NCBI GenBank assembly: GCA_016874795.1
Contig: VGTG01000025.1
Span: 1-48,046 of the forward strand
DNA: 48,046 nt
DNA from: Deltaproteobacteria bacterium
GTDB taxonomy: Bacteria; Desulfobacterota; Binatia; UBA12015
Direction: 5' to 3'
The position numbers and the translations under genes are program-made. Numbering within the stretch: the stretch's first letter is position 1; each line of letters begins with the position of its first letter. Below are positions 31,704 to 39,526 of the stretch, piece by piece. A model generated the notes under the pieces. It had not been told where the DNA came from. It saw only the letters and a list, made by a program, of their open reading frames with translations, and made no database searches.

Positions 31704-32318
31704 CTACTGCGCTGCCGCCTCCGCCGCGAGCCGTGTGGCCTCGTCGTCGGCGACGCCGAGGGCTCGCAAGCCTCGTCGCACCGCTTGCACGGACGCATCG
31801 GGCGCGGCGTTGCCTTCGGTGAAGCGGCGGATCGTCATGATGATCAGGCCGGCGACCTGGTCGAGTGTCGCGTCGTCGGGCCCGGTGTCGAAGCGGCCGA
31901 GGGCTGCGCCCTCCTCGAGATTCTCGCGGAGGTAGCGGGCCAAGTCGACGCCGGAACCGGAACGACCAACGAGGCGCAGGATCACGCGCGCCCATGTCAG
32001 GTCGGCGGCGGCGTGCTCGAGCACGCGGGTGGTGGCGACGGCGAAGCGGCGAGCGGGGTCCTCGATCTGCTCCTGCGCAACCGCGGCGGCAAGCGAGAGC
32101 GCGGAGTGCTCGGCGAGCGCTTCGACGAGCTCGTCGCGATCCACGAAGTAGTTGTAGAAGGTGCCGTTCGAGACGTCGGCCTCGGCGACCACGTCGCTCA
32201 CGGTCAGGCCCTGCCCCTTCGCGGCCAGGACCCGCATCCCGGCAGCCAGGAGCTGCCGCCGCGTCCTCTCCTTCTTCCGGTGGCCTCGGCTCCGGGATTC
32301 GCCGCCCTCGCTGCCCAT
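31704..32318 (-). CDS. TetR-family transcriptional regulator
   Basis: ATG 32318 gives 204 residues. The HTH is at residues 15-60: HRKKERTRRQLLAAGMRVLA, then LTVSDVVAEADVSNGTFYNY (recognition helix) and FVDRDELVEALAEH. The ligand domain is helical and of usual length. The preceding 20-60 nt are unusually AT-rich and hold an imperfect palindrome (32338-32358), its likely operator. The protein may control itself and the rightward genes, now an SDR remnant and the extradiol dioxygenase. Confidence 0.9.
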   Translation of the reverse strand: MGSEGGESRSRGHRKKERTRRQLLAAGMRVLAAKGQGLTVSDVVAEADVSNGTFYNYFVDRDELVEALAEHSALSLAAAVAQEQIEDPARRFAVATTRVLEHAAADLTWARVILRLVGRSGSGVDLARYLRENLEEGAALGRFDTGPDDATLDQVAGLIIMTIRRFTEGNAAPDASVQAVRRGLRALGVADDEATRLAAEAAAQ

Positions 32319-32337
32319 GGGCGTACCCTAGCAAAGA

Positions 32338-32358
32338 AATGATGAGATGCTCATTATT
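32338..32358. promoter_or_regulatory. TetR operator candidate with overlapping promoters
   Basis: AATGATGAG-ATG-CTCATTATT is an inverted repeat with 9-nt arms and one mismatch, 20 nt upstream of the TetR ATG. TTGACA (32357-32362) on the plus strand and TTGTCA on the minus strand flank it, both good -35 elements. The AT content contrasts sharply with the surroundings. Confidence 0.7.
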
Positions 32359-32478
32359 GACAACTTTCCCATTTTCTGGTGGAACGCCCCCTCTCGGCGG
32401 CAGCTCGGGCTGCCGAGGCTCGAGAAACGGCGGACACGGCGGCGGCCGGGGCTTCTCGATCCGGAGGGACCCCCAGGG

Positions 32479-32590
32479 ATGGATCTCGGAATCCAGGGAC
32501 GAAGGGCGATCGTCTGCGCATCGAGTCGCGGGCTCGGTCGCGCGTGCGAGGAGTCGCTCGCTCGCGAGGGCGTCCGGGGCGCTCCTGGTT
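32479..32590 (+). pseudogene. SDR N-terminal fragment
   Basis: ATG 32479 encodes MDLGIQGRRAIVCASSRGLG, then RACEESLAREG. This is the N-terminal beta strand and glycine loop of a 3-oxoacyl-reductase-like SDR (A-S-S-R-G-L-G form). Similarity ends within about 38 residues; the frame then runs on through Arg/Ala-rich sequence into the dioxygenase frame. It is directly behind the TetR operator, so it was probably the original regulated gene. Confidence 0.7.
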
Positions 32591-32688
32591 CGGCCGGACC
32601 AACACGTAGCCTGGCGCGCCCCTTCCGTTCCCGCGCAACCGCGCATCGCGATGGCGGCGGCACTCGCGACCATCCTGGGAGAACCGTC

Positions 32689-33696
32689 ATGAGCGAACCG
32701 ACGATCAAGGTGAAGCGCCTGGCGTACGTGCGCGTGGGAGCGCCCGACCTCGAGAAGGCCGAGGAGTTCCTGCACGAGTTCGGGCTTCGAGTCGCCGAGC
32801 GCGCGGGCAACGCTGTCTATCTGCGCGGCAGCGACCCGGATCCCCACTGCTACGTCCTGACGGAGGGCGCTCCCGGAGTCCAGGCCATCGCGTTCGAAGC
32901 GGAGGCGGCGTCGGACCTCGACAAGGTCGCGAGGATCGAAGGGGCTTCGGCGATCGAGAAGCTCGACGAACCCGCCGGCGGCCAGGTCGTTCGGCTGCGC
33001 GATCCGATGGGGATGCAGGTCGAGATCGTCCACGGTCAGGCCGCGCTCGAACCCGCCGCCGCACCGCCGCCGCACGACTTCAACATGGACGGGCGGCGAA
33101 CCCGCGAAGGAGGCCTCCCCAGCGTGCGTCCCGGGCCATCGCACGTGCGACGCATCGGGCATCTCGTGCTCGAGAGCGCCGAGCCCGTCTCGGTCTACCG
33201 CTGGTACCACGAACATCTGGGCCTGCGAAAAGCAGACGAGATCCACCTCCCGAACGGCGCGACCCAGATGCTGTTCGCCAGCCTCGACCGCGGCGCGGAG
33301 TTCGTCGACCACCACGTCGTCGGGTTCCAGTATGCGCTGGACGAGGGTTCACGGGTGCAGCACATCGCCTTCGAGGTCGCCAACTTCGACGACCTCATGG
33401 CCGGGCACGCCTACCTCGGGGCCAGACGTCGAAAGAACGTGTGGGGCGTCGGACGCCACCGCTACGGCGGCCAGATCTTCGACTACTGGGCCAGCCCACA
33501 GGGAGTCATCCACGAGCACTGGACGGACACGGACCTCGTGAACGAGGACCACGTGCCGACGGACTGCAACATCGTCGACATGCGCGACTACTGGGGCCCG
33601 CCGCCGTCGCTCGCGTTCGCCGTCGCGCGCTGGAACTTCACGGCGCTCAGGAATCTGGTGGGCTTGCTCGGCGCGCGGCTGCGCGCGGGGCGCTGA
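32689..33696 (+). CDS. Extradiol (type I) ring-cleavage dioxygenase-like VOC protein
   Basis: ATG 32689 gives 335 residues, with two paired VOC modules. The N-terminal module opens VKRLAYVRVGAPDLEKAEEF. The C-terminal module has VRRIGHLVLESAEP, in which the His is the first likely Fe(II) ligand. RVQHIAFEVANFDD supplies the second His, and a Glu in SPQGVIHEHW near 285 the third. This is the architecture of 2,3-dihydroxybiphenyl/catechol 2,3-dioxygenases, which cleave catechols next to the hydroxyls in aromatic breakdown. The C-terminal ~40 residues (DMRDYWGPPPSLAF onward) are typical of the bulky-substrate group. Behind TetR; likely inducible. Confidence 0.85.
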   Translation: MSEPTIKVKRLAYVRVGAPDLEKAEEFLHEFGLRVAERAGNAVYLRGSDPDPHCYVLTEGAPGVQAIAFEAEAASDLDKVARIEGASAIEKLDEPAGGQVVRLRDPMGMQVEIVHGQAALEPAAAPPPHDFNMDGRRTREGGLPSVRPGPSHVRRIGHLVLESAEPVSVYRWYHEHLGLRKADEIHLPNGATQMLFASLDRGAEFVDHHVVGFQYALDEGSRVQHIAFEVANFDDLMAGHAYLGARRRKNVWGVGRHRYGGQIFDYWASPQGVIHEHWTDTDLVNEDHVPTDCNIVDMRDYWGPPPSLAFAVARWNFTALRNLVGLLGARLRAGR

Positions 33697-33765
33697 CGTG
33701 GCCGTACACCATGAAGCCGCACTGCGAGCCATCCGAGATGGTAGTGCGATCCACGTGGCGCGGGT

Positions 33766-34059
33766 CTACGGGCGCCGCTGCCTGCGAACGCGCCGCCAGG
33801 TTTCCTGATAGATCGTACGACGCGGACCGATCGCCACGATCACGATCACGGCTTCGGTAACCTCGTAGATGATCCGAAGGCGCCCGGAGCGGCAGCTTCG
33901 GAGGCCCGCCAGCTCGTCCCGAAGCGGCTTTCCGACCTCGGGTTCTACGACGATGTCGTCCAGCGAGCGACGCAGCCTGCGCTTCAGATCCGGATGGAGG
34001 CCGCGGATCAAGCTCGCGACATCATCGGGGACTCTGAGACGCCGCGTCTTGCGCCGCAT
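33766..34059 (-). CDS. RelE/ParE-superfamily toxin
   Basis: ATG 34059 gives 97 residues; TTG 34068, overlapping the antitoxin stop (TTGA), would add three. Sequence: VPDDVASLIRGLHPDLKRRL, then KPLRDELAGLRSCRSGRLRI, IYEVTEAVIVIVAIGPRRTI. The strand G-L-R-x-x-R-x-G-x-x-R-I-I-Y is the RelE core that places Arg residues for mRNA cleavage on the ribosome. It follows a Phd/YefM antitoxin in the same operon. Complete and basic, as expected of a toxin. Confidence 0.88.
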   Translation of the reverse strand: MRRKTRRLRVPDDVASLIRGLHPDLKRRLRRSLDDIVVEPEVGKPLRDELAGLRSCRSGRLRIIYEVTEAVIVIVAIGPRRTIYQETWRRVRRQRRP

Positions 34060-34064
34060 ACGGC

Positions 34065-34328
34065 TCAATCGGCGAACAGCTCGTCAAGCGTGTAGAGCTT
34101 TGCTTTGCCGCGTTTGAGAGCGGCGAGACCGCGGCGAATCTCGGCGACCAGATCGGCATCTCCTCGGACCGCTGTCGTTTCCTTCCAGCTCTCGAAATCC
34201 GCCGGGCTCACCAGCACCGCCGCGGCTCGCCCATTGCGGGTGATCACGACCTCCTCGTCGTGGCCCTCCACGCTGTCGACGAGGCTGCTGAGCTTGGCCT
34301 TGGCCTCCGAGAGTGGCACCGTCTTCAT
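34065..34328 (-). CDS. Phd/YefM-family antitoxin
   Basis: ATG 34328 with AGGAG upstream encodes 87 residues. MKTVPLSEAKAKLSSLVDSV, then EVVITRNGRAAAVLVSPADF is the Phd/YefM DNA-binding domain. The C-terminal part (ALKRGKAKLYTLDELFAD) is the disordered toxin-binding tail. It neutralises the RelE-like toxin encoded next and should repress its own promoter, which has a consensus -35 and an overlapping inverted repeat. Confidence 0.92.
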   Translation of the reverse strand: MKTVPLSEAKAKLSSLVDSVEGHDEEVVITRNGRAAAVLVSPADFESWKETTAVRGDADLVAEIRRGLAALKRGKAKLYTLDELFAD

Positions 34329-34358
34329 CTGATCTCCTGAATGGTCTGAATTGTGACT

Positions 34359-34388
34359 AGTTTAGATTGCGTCGCCGATGCGTGTCAA
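34359..34388 (-). promoter_or_regulatory. Sigma-70-like promoter of the YefM/RelE operon
   Basis: On the minus strand TTGACA (34388-34383) is followed, after 18 nt, by TAAACT (34364-34359). The antitoxin ATG is 30 nt further on, with AGGAG in between. One of the clearest promoters in the window. Confidence 0.7.
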
Positions 34389-34401
34389 CATGTGGACACG
34401 C
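34380..34401. promoter_or_regulatory. Inverted repeat over the -35 of the antitoxin promoter
   Basis: GCGTGTC-AACATGTG-GACACGC has 7-bp perfect arms. It covers the TTGACA element, so binding would block the YefM/RelE promoter. It also lies upstream of the plus-strand gene at 34524. Confidence 0.55.
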
Positions 34402-34523
34402 GTGTGCGGGAGACGCTCGACACCTCCGCCCGGGCGACTGAGCATCACGCTGCGCGGAACGGGCCTCGCCGACCGAGCCGCGCCGCGCTGGACATGCGTG
34501 GCGCGCTGGAGCAAAGGGACACC

Positions 34524-35003
34524 ATGCGCATCGTCCGCTGGGTCCTCGGCGCGATCGTCGCCCTTCTGGTCCTCGTCGCCCTTCTCGACACGTTCGGCGG
34601 CTATGTCTTCGACGGACCGCTCGGTCCGATTCCCGGCGGCGCGTTCGTGGGACCCGTCGATCCGGATCCCGGTCCCGACTGGTCGAATCTCGAGGAGGTG
34701 ATCGAGCTCGAGATCCGGCCTGAGAAGCCGTGGTCGCTCAGCGTGTGGAACGCCGTGATCGACGGCCAGCTGTACGTGCCGTCGGCGCAGGGCGCGCGGC
34801 GACGCTGGACTTCGGTCGCGCTCGCCGATCCGCACGTGCGCGTCCGGACGAACGGGAAGATCTACGAGCGCCGCATAGAGCTCGTCGAGGACGAGTCCCT
34901 GCGGAGAAGGATCGGCGCGGCGATCGCGGAGCGCTACGACCTCGGCGATCGCGACGAGTCGGACCTCGAGACGACGTGGTTCTTCCCGATGGCTCCGCGT
35001 TGA
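34524..35003 (+). CDS. Membrane-anchored split-barrel-like protein (DUF2255-like)
   Basis: ATG 34524 gives 159 residues. Residues 3-23 (IVRWVLGAIVALLVLVALLD) are one membrane helix. The soluble part reads WSLSVWNAVIDGQLYVPSAQ, RWTSVALADPHVRVRTNGKI and then a helical Arg-rich C-terminus. The W-x-V-V-x-D-G-x-L-Y-V-x-S pattern resembles DUF2255 and related flavin-type split barrels. No catalytic residue is evident. The cofactor is not predictable. It lies alone between two toxin-antitoxin operons. Confidence 0.6.
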   Translation: MRIVRWVLGAIVALLVLVALLDTFGGYVFDGPLGPIPGGAFVGPVDPDPGPDWSNLEEVIELEIRPEKPWSLSVWNAVIDGQLYVPSAQGARRRWTSVALADPHVRVRTNGKIYERRIELVEDESLRRRIGAAIAERYDLGDRDESDLETTWFFPMAPR

Positions 35004-35255
35004 GCGAGGCAGGGCGAACGTTGGGTCAGTACGACGGCCTCGGCCGGCCTGCGTTCCTCCCACGGCTGCACGGCGAACGCGGACAAGCTTGCGAGCGTCG
35101 TAGACGATGCTGAAGCCAGGTCGGCGAGCCGCCGTCGCCCGCCGCCGCGTGGCTGCCGTCGCACAGTTCTGATTCTTCTCCACTCCCGTGCCGCACGTTT
35201 GCAGGTAGACCGGGTCGCCCGCCGTCCCGACATGGGGTTCCCGCGCCGTCAAGGG

Positions 35256-35274
35256 AATGCTTGCAAATGCTTGC
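35256..35274 (+). promoter_or_regulatory. Two AATGCTTGC direct repeats with 10-bp period
   Basis: AATGCTTGC occurs at 35256-35264 and 35266-35274, one helical turn apart, about 22 nt before the ATG of the RHH-like antitoxin. Direct repeats at this spacing are typical binding sites for ribbon-helix-helix dimers, so this is the probable autoregulatory operator of the toxin-antitoxin pair. Confidence 0.65.
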
Positions 35275-35296
35275 TCACGCTGGCACCCTCGGATGC

Positions 35297-35497
35297 ATGG
35301 CCGCAATCACCCATCGGATCGACGATGCCCTCAAGGCCGAGCTCGATCGGTTCTGCGCCGAGCATGGCCTGAAGCAGCAGGCGGTGATCTCGGAAGCCAT
35401 CGCTGCCTGGCTCGAGGACGCCGAGGACATGGCGCTCATCGAGGAGCGTCGGGGAGGTCCGTGGGTGGCGTGGTCGGATGTCCGCGACGACCTTTAG
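35297..35497 (+). CDS. Ribbon-helix-helix antitoxin-like protein
   Basis: ATG 35297 encodes 66 residues; an upstream in-frame start at 35261 would add 12 and overlap the operator. AAITHRIDDALKAELDRFCA, then EHGLKQQAVISEAIAAWLE is a ribbon-helix-helix (CopG/RHH-type) domain, and the tail (EERRGGPWVAWSDVRDDL) would bind the toxin. It overlaps the ParE-like gene by 20 nt. It should repress the operon from the repeats at 35256. Confidence 0.88.
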   Translation: MAAITHRIDDALKAELDRFCAEHGLKQQAVISEAIAAWLEDAEDMALIEERRGGPWVAWSDVRDDL

Positions 35498-35762
35498 CAT
35501 CATCCTCCATCGGGAGGCGCATCGAGAAATTCTGGCGCTTCCGAAGAAGACACGCGCGCAGGTACGGGAGGTCATCGACGGACTGCAGAGCGACCCGCGT
35601 CCTGTCGGCGCTGTCCCGCTGAAGGGACGGAAAGGAGCGTACCGCATCCGCATCCGCGACTACCGCGTTCTGTACGAGGTGCACGCGACGGAGATCGTCG
35701 TGTACGTGGTTGGCGTCGCGCACCGCCGCGAGGTCTACGTCCGCCTGCTACGGCGAAGGTGA
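35478..35762 (+). CDS. RelE/ParE-family toxin
   Basis: ATG 35478 encodes 94 residues: SIILHREAHREILALPKKTR, then VIDGLQSDPRPVGAVPLKGR, KGAYRIRIRDYRVLYEV and IVVYVVGVAHRREVYVRLL. The Y-R-I-R-x-x-D-Y-R-V-x-Y-E core and final H-R-R-E-V-Y are hallmarks of RelE/ParE toxins. The overlap of 20 nt with the RHH gene couples translation. Complete. It may act as an mRNA interferase or gyrase poison; sequence alone does not decide. Confidence 0.92.
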   Translation: MSATTFSIILHREAHREILALPKKTRAQVREVIDGLQSDPRPVGAVPLKGRKGAYRIRIRDYRVLYEVHATEIVVYVVGVAHRREVYVRLLRRR

Positions 35763-35828
35763 GACTGGCGTCGGATGAGCCGTCAAACGGGTATTGCCTT
35801 CCCCTGCCAACTTCCGAGATGAGGTAGG

Positions 35829-35905
35829 CGGTTTTCTCGAGGCCGAGCGACGCGAGCCGGCGGGTGCGGAACGGCGGACGCGGTCGCGCGGGCACGAGAA
35901 AACCG
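35829..35905. repeat. 11-bp inverted repeats 55 nt apart
   Basis: CGGTTTTCTCG (35829-35839) and CGAGAAAACCG (35895-35905) are perfect inverted repeats in the 229-nt gap before the molybdopterin oxidoreductase gene. The spacer has no gene. They may be an operator, a leader structure or the ends of a small element. Confidence 0.5.
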
Positions 35906-35991
35906 GGATTGAACGAAGCCGCGCCCGCAGGGTGGACGCGCCTATGGGGAGAGAGGATACCCAGGAGGCGGGCGACAAGAGAATTCGTCCC

Positions 35992-38187
35992 ATGACCGAG
36001 ACCCTCCAGACGATCTGCCGTGCCTGCCACGCGCAATGCACCCTCCGCGTGCAGCGTGGGCCCGATGGACGGATCGGCGATGCGCACGGCGACCCGAACG
36101 ATCCCGTCTATCATGGGTACTCGTGCATCAAGGGGCGGACGCTGGCGAGCTACCACACCGTGCCGACACGGTTGTTGACGTCGATGCGAAAGACCGCGAG
36201 CGGCGGGCACGTGCCCATCGCGAGTGACGCCGCGATACGGGAGATCGCGCAGCGTCTGCGCGCGATCGTCGACGCGCATGGCCCGCGGTCCGTGGCGCTC
36301 TACATCGGGACCTTCGGATACAACAACTTCACTGCGCAAGGGTTCGCGCTGGCGTTCATGGCGGCGATCGGGAGCCCGATGGTGTTCACCAGTGTGACCA
36401 TCGATCAGCCGGGCAAGGGTGTGGCGCTCGCGTTGCACGGGCCGTGGCTCGCCGGCACGCCACCGATGCACGAGTGGGACGCGCTGCTCCTCGTTGGCAG
36501 TAATCCCATCGTCTCGATGAATGGCGGCTTGGGCATGAATCCGGCCAAGGCGCTGAAGGACGCCAAGGCGCGTGGAATGGGACTGGTCGTGATCGATCCG
36601 CGGCGGACCGAATCCGCCAAGCACGCCGACGTGCACCTGCAAGGTCGGCCGGGCGAGGACCCGGCGATTCTCGCCGGCATCGCTCGTGTCCTGATCACCG
36701 AGCATCTGATCGACGCGGAGTTCATCCAGGCGGAAACCTCCGGGTTCGCCGCGTTGCAGGCGGCAGTGATGCCGTTCACTCCGGAAGTGGTTGCAGCGCG
36801 CGCTGGCATCTCGGCCGCCGCGTTGATCGACGCGGCACGAATCTACGGCACCGCCCGACGTGGCGCGGTGAGCGCCGGAACCGGACCCAACATGTCGGGC
36901 CACGGCAACCTGGTCGAGTACTTCGTGCGCGTCCTGACGACGCTCAAGGGCAATTGGCAGCGGGCTGGCGAGACCAAGTCGAATCCGGGCGTGCTCATCG
37001 CACCGGGCCCTGCGATCGCCGCGTCGCCGGGACCGTTTCCCGCCTTCGGCTACGGCGAGCGATTGCGGGTGCGTGATCTCGGCGAGAGTCCCTCCGGTTT
37101 GCCGACGGCGGCGCTTGCCGAGGAGATCCTCACCCCGGGCGAGGGTCGCGTTCGTGCGCTCTTGGTCCTCGGCGGCAACCCGATGGCCGCGTGGCCGGAT
37201 CAATTGAAGACCTTCGCCGCGATGCAGGCGCTCGACCTGCTGGTGTGCTTCGATCCCAAGCTCTCGGGCACCGGCCGACTCGCCGACTTCGTCATCGCCC
37301 CAACACTCCCGTTCGAGGTCGAAGGCAACACCGCGTTGAACGAGCTGCTCGGCAATTTCGGCCCCGGCTGGGGGTACGAGGTGGCGTACGCCCACTACAC
37401 GCCCGCGATCGCTCCGCCGCCCCCTGGGGCGGACGTCGTCGAGGAATGGAGTGTCTTTCACGGCCTGGCACGCGCGCTCGATCTGACGCTGGCGGTCAAG
37501 CCATTCGCGCTCCTCGACCCGGCCGCGGCCACGGCCGCGGCAACCCTCGTGCGGCCGGGCGACCAGCTCACGTCGAGTGAGGCGTGGGACATCATTCTCG
37601 CCGGCTCACCCGTGCCGCTGGCCGAGGTGCGCCGCCACCGCGGCGGACGGGTCTTCGATCGACCGCCGGTCGTCGTGCAATCGAAGCCCGACGGCTGGAG
37701 CGGTCGACTCGACATCGGCAACCCGTACGTGCTCGCCGAGCTCGACGCGTCAGGGCGGCCCACGGCTGAACCCGAGGGCTTCCCGTTCCGTGTCATCAGC
37801 CGACGCCTGCACGACATGCACAACTCCAACTGGCACGACGTTACGGCCCAGCAACGCCGGTGGGCGTACAATCCCGCGTTCATGCATCCCGAGGATCTTC
37901 GGGCGCTCGGCATCGCCGGGGGTGAGGCGATCGTCCTCGAATCGGCGCGTGCGTCGATTCAGGTGGTGGCGGCGAGCGCCCCCGATGTGCGCCCCGGGTG
38001 CATCTCGGTGAGCCATGGCTGGGGACGCAACCCGGATGAGCCCGAGGATCCTTTCCGTGATGGTGGCAACACTGGACGGCTGTCGAGCACCGACCGCGAT
38101 TACGATCCGATCACCGGCATCCCGCTCATGAGTGCGATCCCAGTGCGAGTGCGGCGTGCAAGAGGCACCCGAGATGAACGAGGGTGA
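35992..38187 (+). CDS. Molybdopterin (bis-MGD) oxidoreductase, Fe4S4-containing
   Basis: The start chosen is ATG 35992 (731 residues), placing TICRACHAQCTLRV near residue 7; the longer frame from 35794 adds Arg-rich sequence. CRACHAQC plus the Cys in GYSCIKGR makes a CX2CX3CXnC [4Fe-4S] site. LLLVGSNPIVSMNGG and VVIDPRRTESAKHADVHL are the MGD-binding segments, and SNWHDVTAQQRRWAYNPAFM lies in the C-terminal domain IV. There is no Tat signal, so it is probably cytoplasmic, like formate-dehydrogenase-like or thiosulfate/anaerobic hydroxylase relatives. No electron-transfer subunit is next to it. Codon use seems slightly less extreme than neighbours (CAATTG-type and TTG codons), which may indicate transfer. 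Confidence 0.9.
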   Translation: MTETLQTICRACHAQCTLRVQRGPDGRIGDAHGDPNDPVYHGYSCIKGRTLASYHTVPTRLLTSMRKTASGGHVPIASDAAIREIAQRLRAIVDAHGPRSVALYIGTFGYNNFTAQGFALAFMAAIGSPMVFTSVTIDQPGKGVALALHGPWLAGTPPMHEWDALLLVGSNPIVSMNGGLGMNPAKALKDAKARGMGLVVIDPRRTESAKHADVHLQGRPGEDPAILAGIARVLITEHLIDAEFIQAETSGFAALQAAVMPFTPEVVAARAGISAAALIDAARIYGTARRGAVSAGTGPNMSGHGNLVEYFVRVLTTLKGNWQRAGETKSNPGVLIAPGPAIAASPGPFPAFGYGERLRVRDLGESPSGLPTAALAEEILTPGEGRVRALLVLGGNPMAAWPDQLKTFAAMQALDLLVCFDPKLSGTGRLADFVIAPTLPFEVEGNTALNELLGNFGPGWGYEVAYAHYTPAIAPPPPGADVVEEWSVFHGLARALDLTLAVKPFALLDPAAATAAATLVRPGDQLTSSEAWDIILAGSPVPLAEVRRHRGGRVFDRPPVVVQSKPDGWSGRLDIGNPYVLAELDASGRPTAEPEGFPFRVISRRLHDMHNSNWHDVTAQQRRWAYNPAFMHPEDLRALGIAGGEAIVLESARASIQVVAASAPDVRPGCISVSHGWGRNPDEPEDPFRDGGNTGRLSSTDRDYDPITGIPLMSAIPVRVRRARGTRDERG

Positions 38188-38290
38188 GCTTCGGGCCCGG
38201 TTGTCGCGCCCGTCGTTTCCTCGATCGTCCACCTACGACCCGCGGTGGCTGATCGAGAACATGATGGGTGGCTCCTTCCCGCTGCGAGCG
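38174..38290 (+). pseudogene. SAM-methyltransferase N-terminal fragment A
   Basis: ATG 38174, overlapping the end of the oxidoreductase gene, encodes MNEGELRARLSRPSFPRSST, then YDPRWLIENMMGGSFPL. This is the start of a class I methyltransferase group whose N-terminus has F-P-R-S-x-x-Y-D-P-x-W-x-x-x-N-x-M-G-x-N. It ends before the SAM-binding loop; the rest is lost. The same family supplies a second N-terminal remnant at 41952-42088. Confidence 0.65.
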
Positions 38291-38355
38291 AGCACGAGAT
38301 CTGCTTCGCGTCGTACTACGACGTCTCCGATGCGGGTTCTGCGTGCCGTAGCGGT

Positions 38356-39336
38356 TCACTTTTCCGTCGGTGAGCCGCGCAGCACCCACATGTGTACGCG
38401 CCCGATCCCGCGCAGGCTGAGAGAGCGTAGACGGTGCAGCGCGAAGCGTGAGTCCGCTTGGAGCTGCTTTCCGAGCTCCTCCGAGACGAGAACCGTGTTG
38501 GGGCGCGCCAGGTTGACCAGACGGCTCGCCAGATTGACGGTCGGGCCGTACAGATCCCCTTCCCACGTGAGCGTCGGTCCGCTCGCGAGCCCGACGCGTA
38601 CACCGGGCAAGTCGGCATCGCGCGCATATCCCTCGGCGAGCGCCAAGGCGATCTCGGCCGCCATCGCGACATCCTCGGAGGCGAACATGACCTCGTCGCC
38701 GATCATCTTGACGACCCGGCCGCCGCGCTCCGGGATGTGCTCGTACGCGATCGCTTCGAACCGCTCCACCGTCTCCGCGAGCTCGCGCGCGTTCAGAGCC
38801 TCGCTCATCGCCGTGAAGCCCACCAGGTCGGCGAAGCCCACCACGAGGCTGCGATCGCTCTCCGAGGGCTTCGCCGACGACCGGAGCAGCGCGGCCAGCA
38901 GGTGACGCCGCCAGACGTAGCCGAGGAACTGCTCGAGGCTCGGAGCGAGAGCCTCGATCCGGTCCGCCAGCTCGGCGAGCGCCGCGTCGTCGGATACCGC
39001 CTCGGCACGTAGCCGCTCGAGGCGATCGGCGCTCACGGTCACCTGCGCGTCCGCGACGCGTGCGAGCGACTGGCCGATCACGCGGGTGAGCTGCAGGACG
39101 TCGTCCGGGTGTGCGCTCTGCGTCTCGATGAGCTCCCGCACTGCGCGCAGAATCTCGACGTCGGAGCGCGTGAACAGACGCTCGTCGTCGGCCACCGGTG
39201 GAAAGCCGAGCGCGCGCCACAGACGTCGCGCCTGGTCGGGGTCGAGCCCGGCCTTGCGCGCGACATCGAGCGGGGTGAACGCTGCCGCTCCCAGCAGCGC
39301 CCGAGCGACTGGTGCCCACACGTCGGAGGCTCCCAT
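38356..39336 (-). CDS. Class III adenylate cyclase with N-terminal regulatory domain
   Basis: ATG 39336 gives 326 residues. The first ~150 (FTPLDVARKAGLDPDQARRL, then TRSDVEILRAVRELIE) resemble the helical autoinhibitory domain of mycobacterial Rv1264-type cyclases. The catalytic domain follows: VVGFADLVGFTAMSE (first metal Asp), GRVVKMIGDEVMFAS (adenine-binding Lys and second metal Asp), EGDLYGPTVNLASRL (adenine Asp, transition-state Asn and Arg). Full residue sets predict active cAMP synthesis by a homodimer. It may respond to pH or fatty acids as Rv1264 does; that is inference. Confidence 0.92.
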   Translation of the reverse strand: MGASDVWAPVARALLGAAAFTPLDVARKAGLDPDQARRLWRALGFPPVADDERLFTRSDVEILRAVRELIETQSAHPDDVLQLTRVIGQSLARVADAQVTVSADRLERLRAEAVSDDAALAELADRIEALAPSLEQFLGYVWRRHLLAALLRSSAKPSESDRSLVVGFADLVGFTAMSEALNARELAETVERFEAIAYEHIPERGGRVVKMIGDEVMFASEDVAMAAEIALALAEGYARDADLPGVRVGLASGPTLTWEGDLYGPTVNLASRLVNLARPNTVLVSEELGKQLQADSRFALHRLRSLSLRGIGRVHMWVLRGSPTEK

Positions 39337-39420
39337 GAGGCAGCTCTACACGGGTCGCTGCGGCGATCCCAGATCAAGGCTCCGACGATTCGGCGAACAA
39401 CGGGAAGAGAAACATCGTCA

Positions 39421-39504
39421 CGCGATCGTCGAGATCGCGCGCGCGGCAAGCTCGCCAGGATCGAGCCGCTCCCCGCCGCCACCCAGCATCACTCCGATGC
39501 GCAT
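39421..39504 (-). pseudogene. LLM-class (F420-dependent) oxidoreductase N-terminal fragment
   Basis: Minus-strand ATG 39504 encodes MRIGVMLGGGGERLDPGELA, the first strand and loop of luciferase-like monooxygenase/F420-dependent oxidoreductases. It ends after about 28 codons. A neighbouring frame then gives VTMFLFPLFAESSEP-stop, which may be the tail of another gene. It lies between the reductase at 39527 and the cyclase, in a 190-nt gap. Confidence 0.5.
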
Positions 39505-39526
39505 CGCCGCTTCCGCCGAAGCTTCG

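Noticed and set aside
35004-35296. Possible minus-strand remnant with YLQTCGTGVEKNQN near 35170-35220
   Set aside because: It looks slightly protein-like but I could not match it to a family, and no start or stop context supports a gene.
35572-37461. A 629-codon minus-strand frame opposite the molybdopterin oxidoreductase
   Set aside because: It covers both the ParE toxin and the oxidoreductase on the other strand and has no family features.
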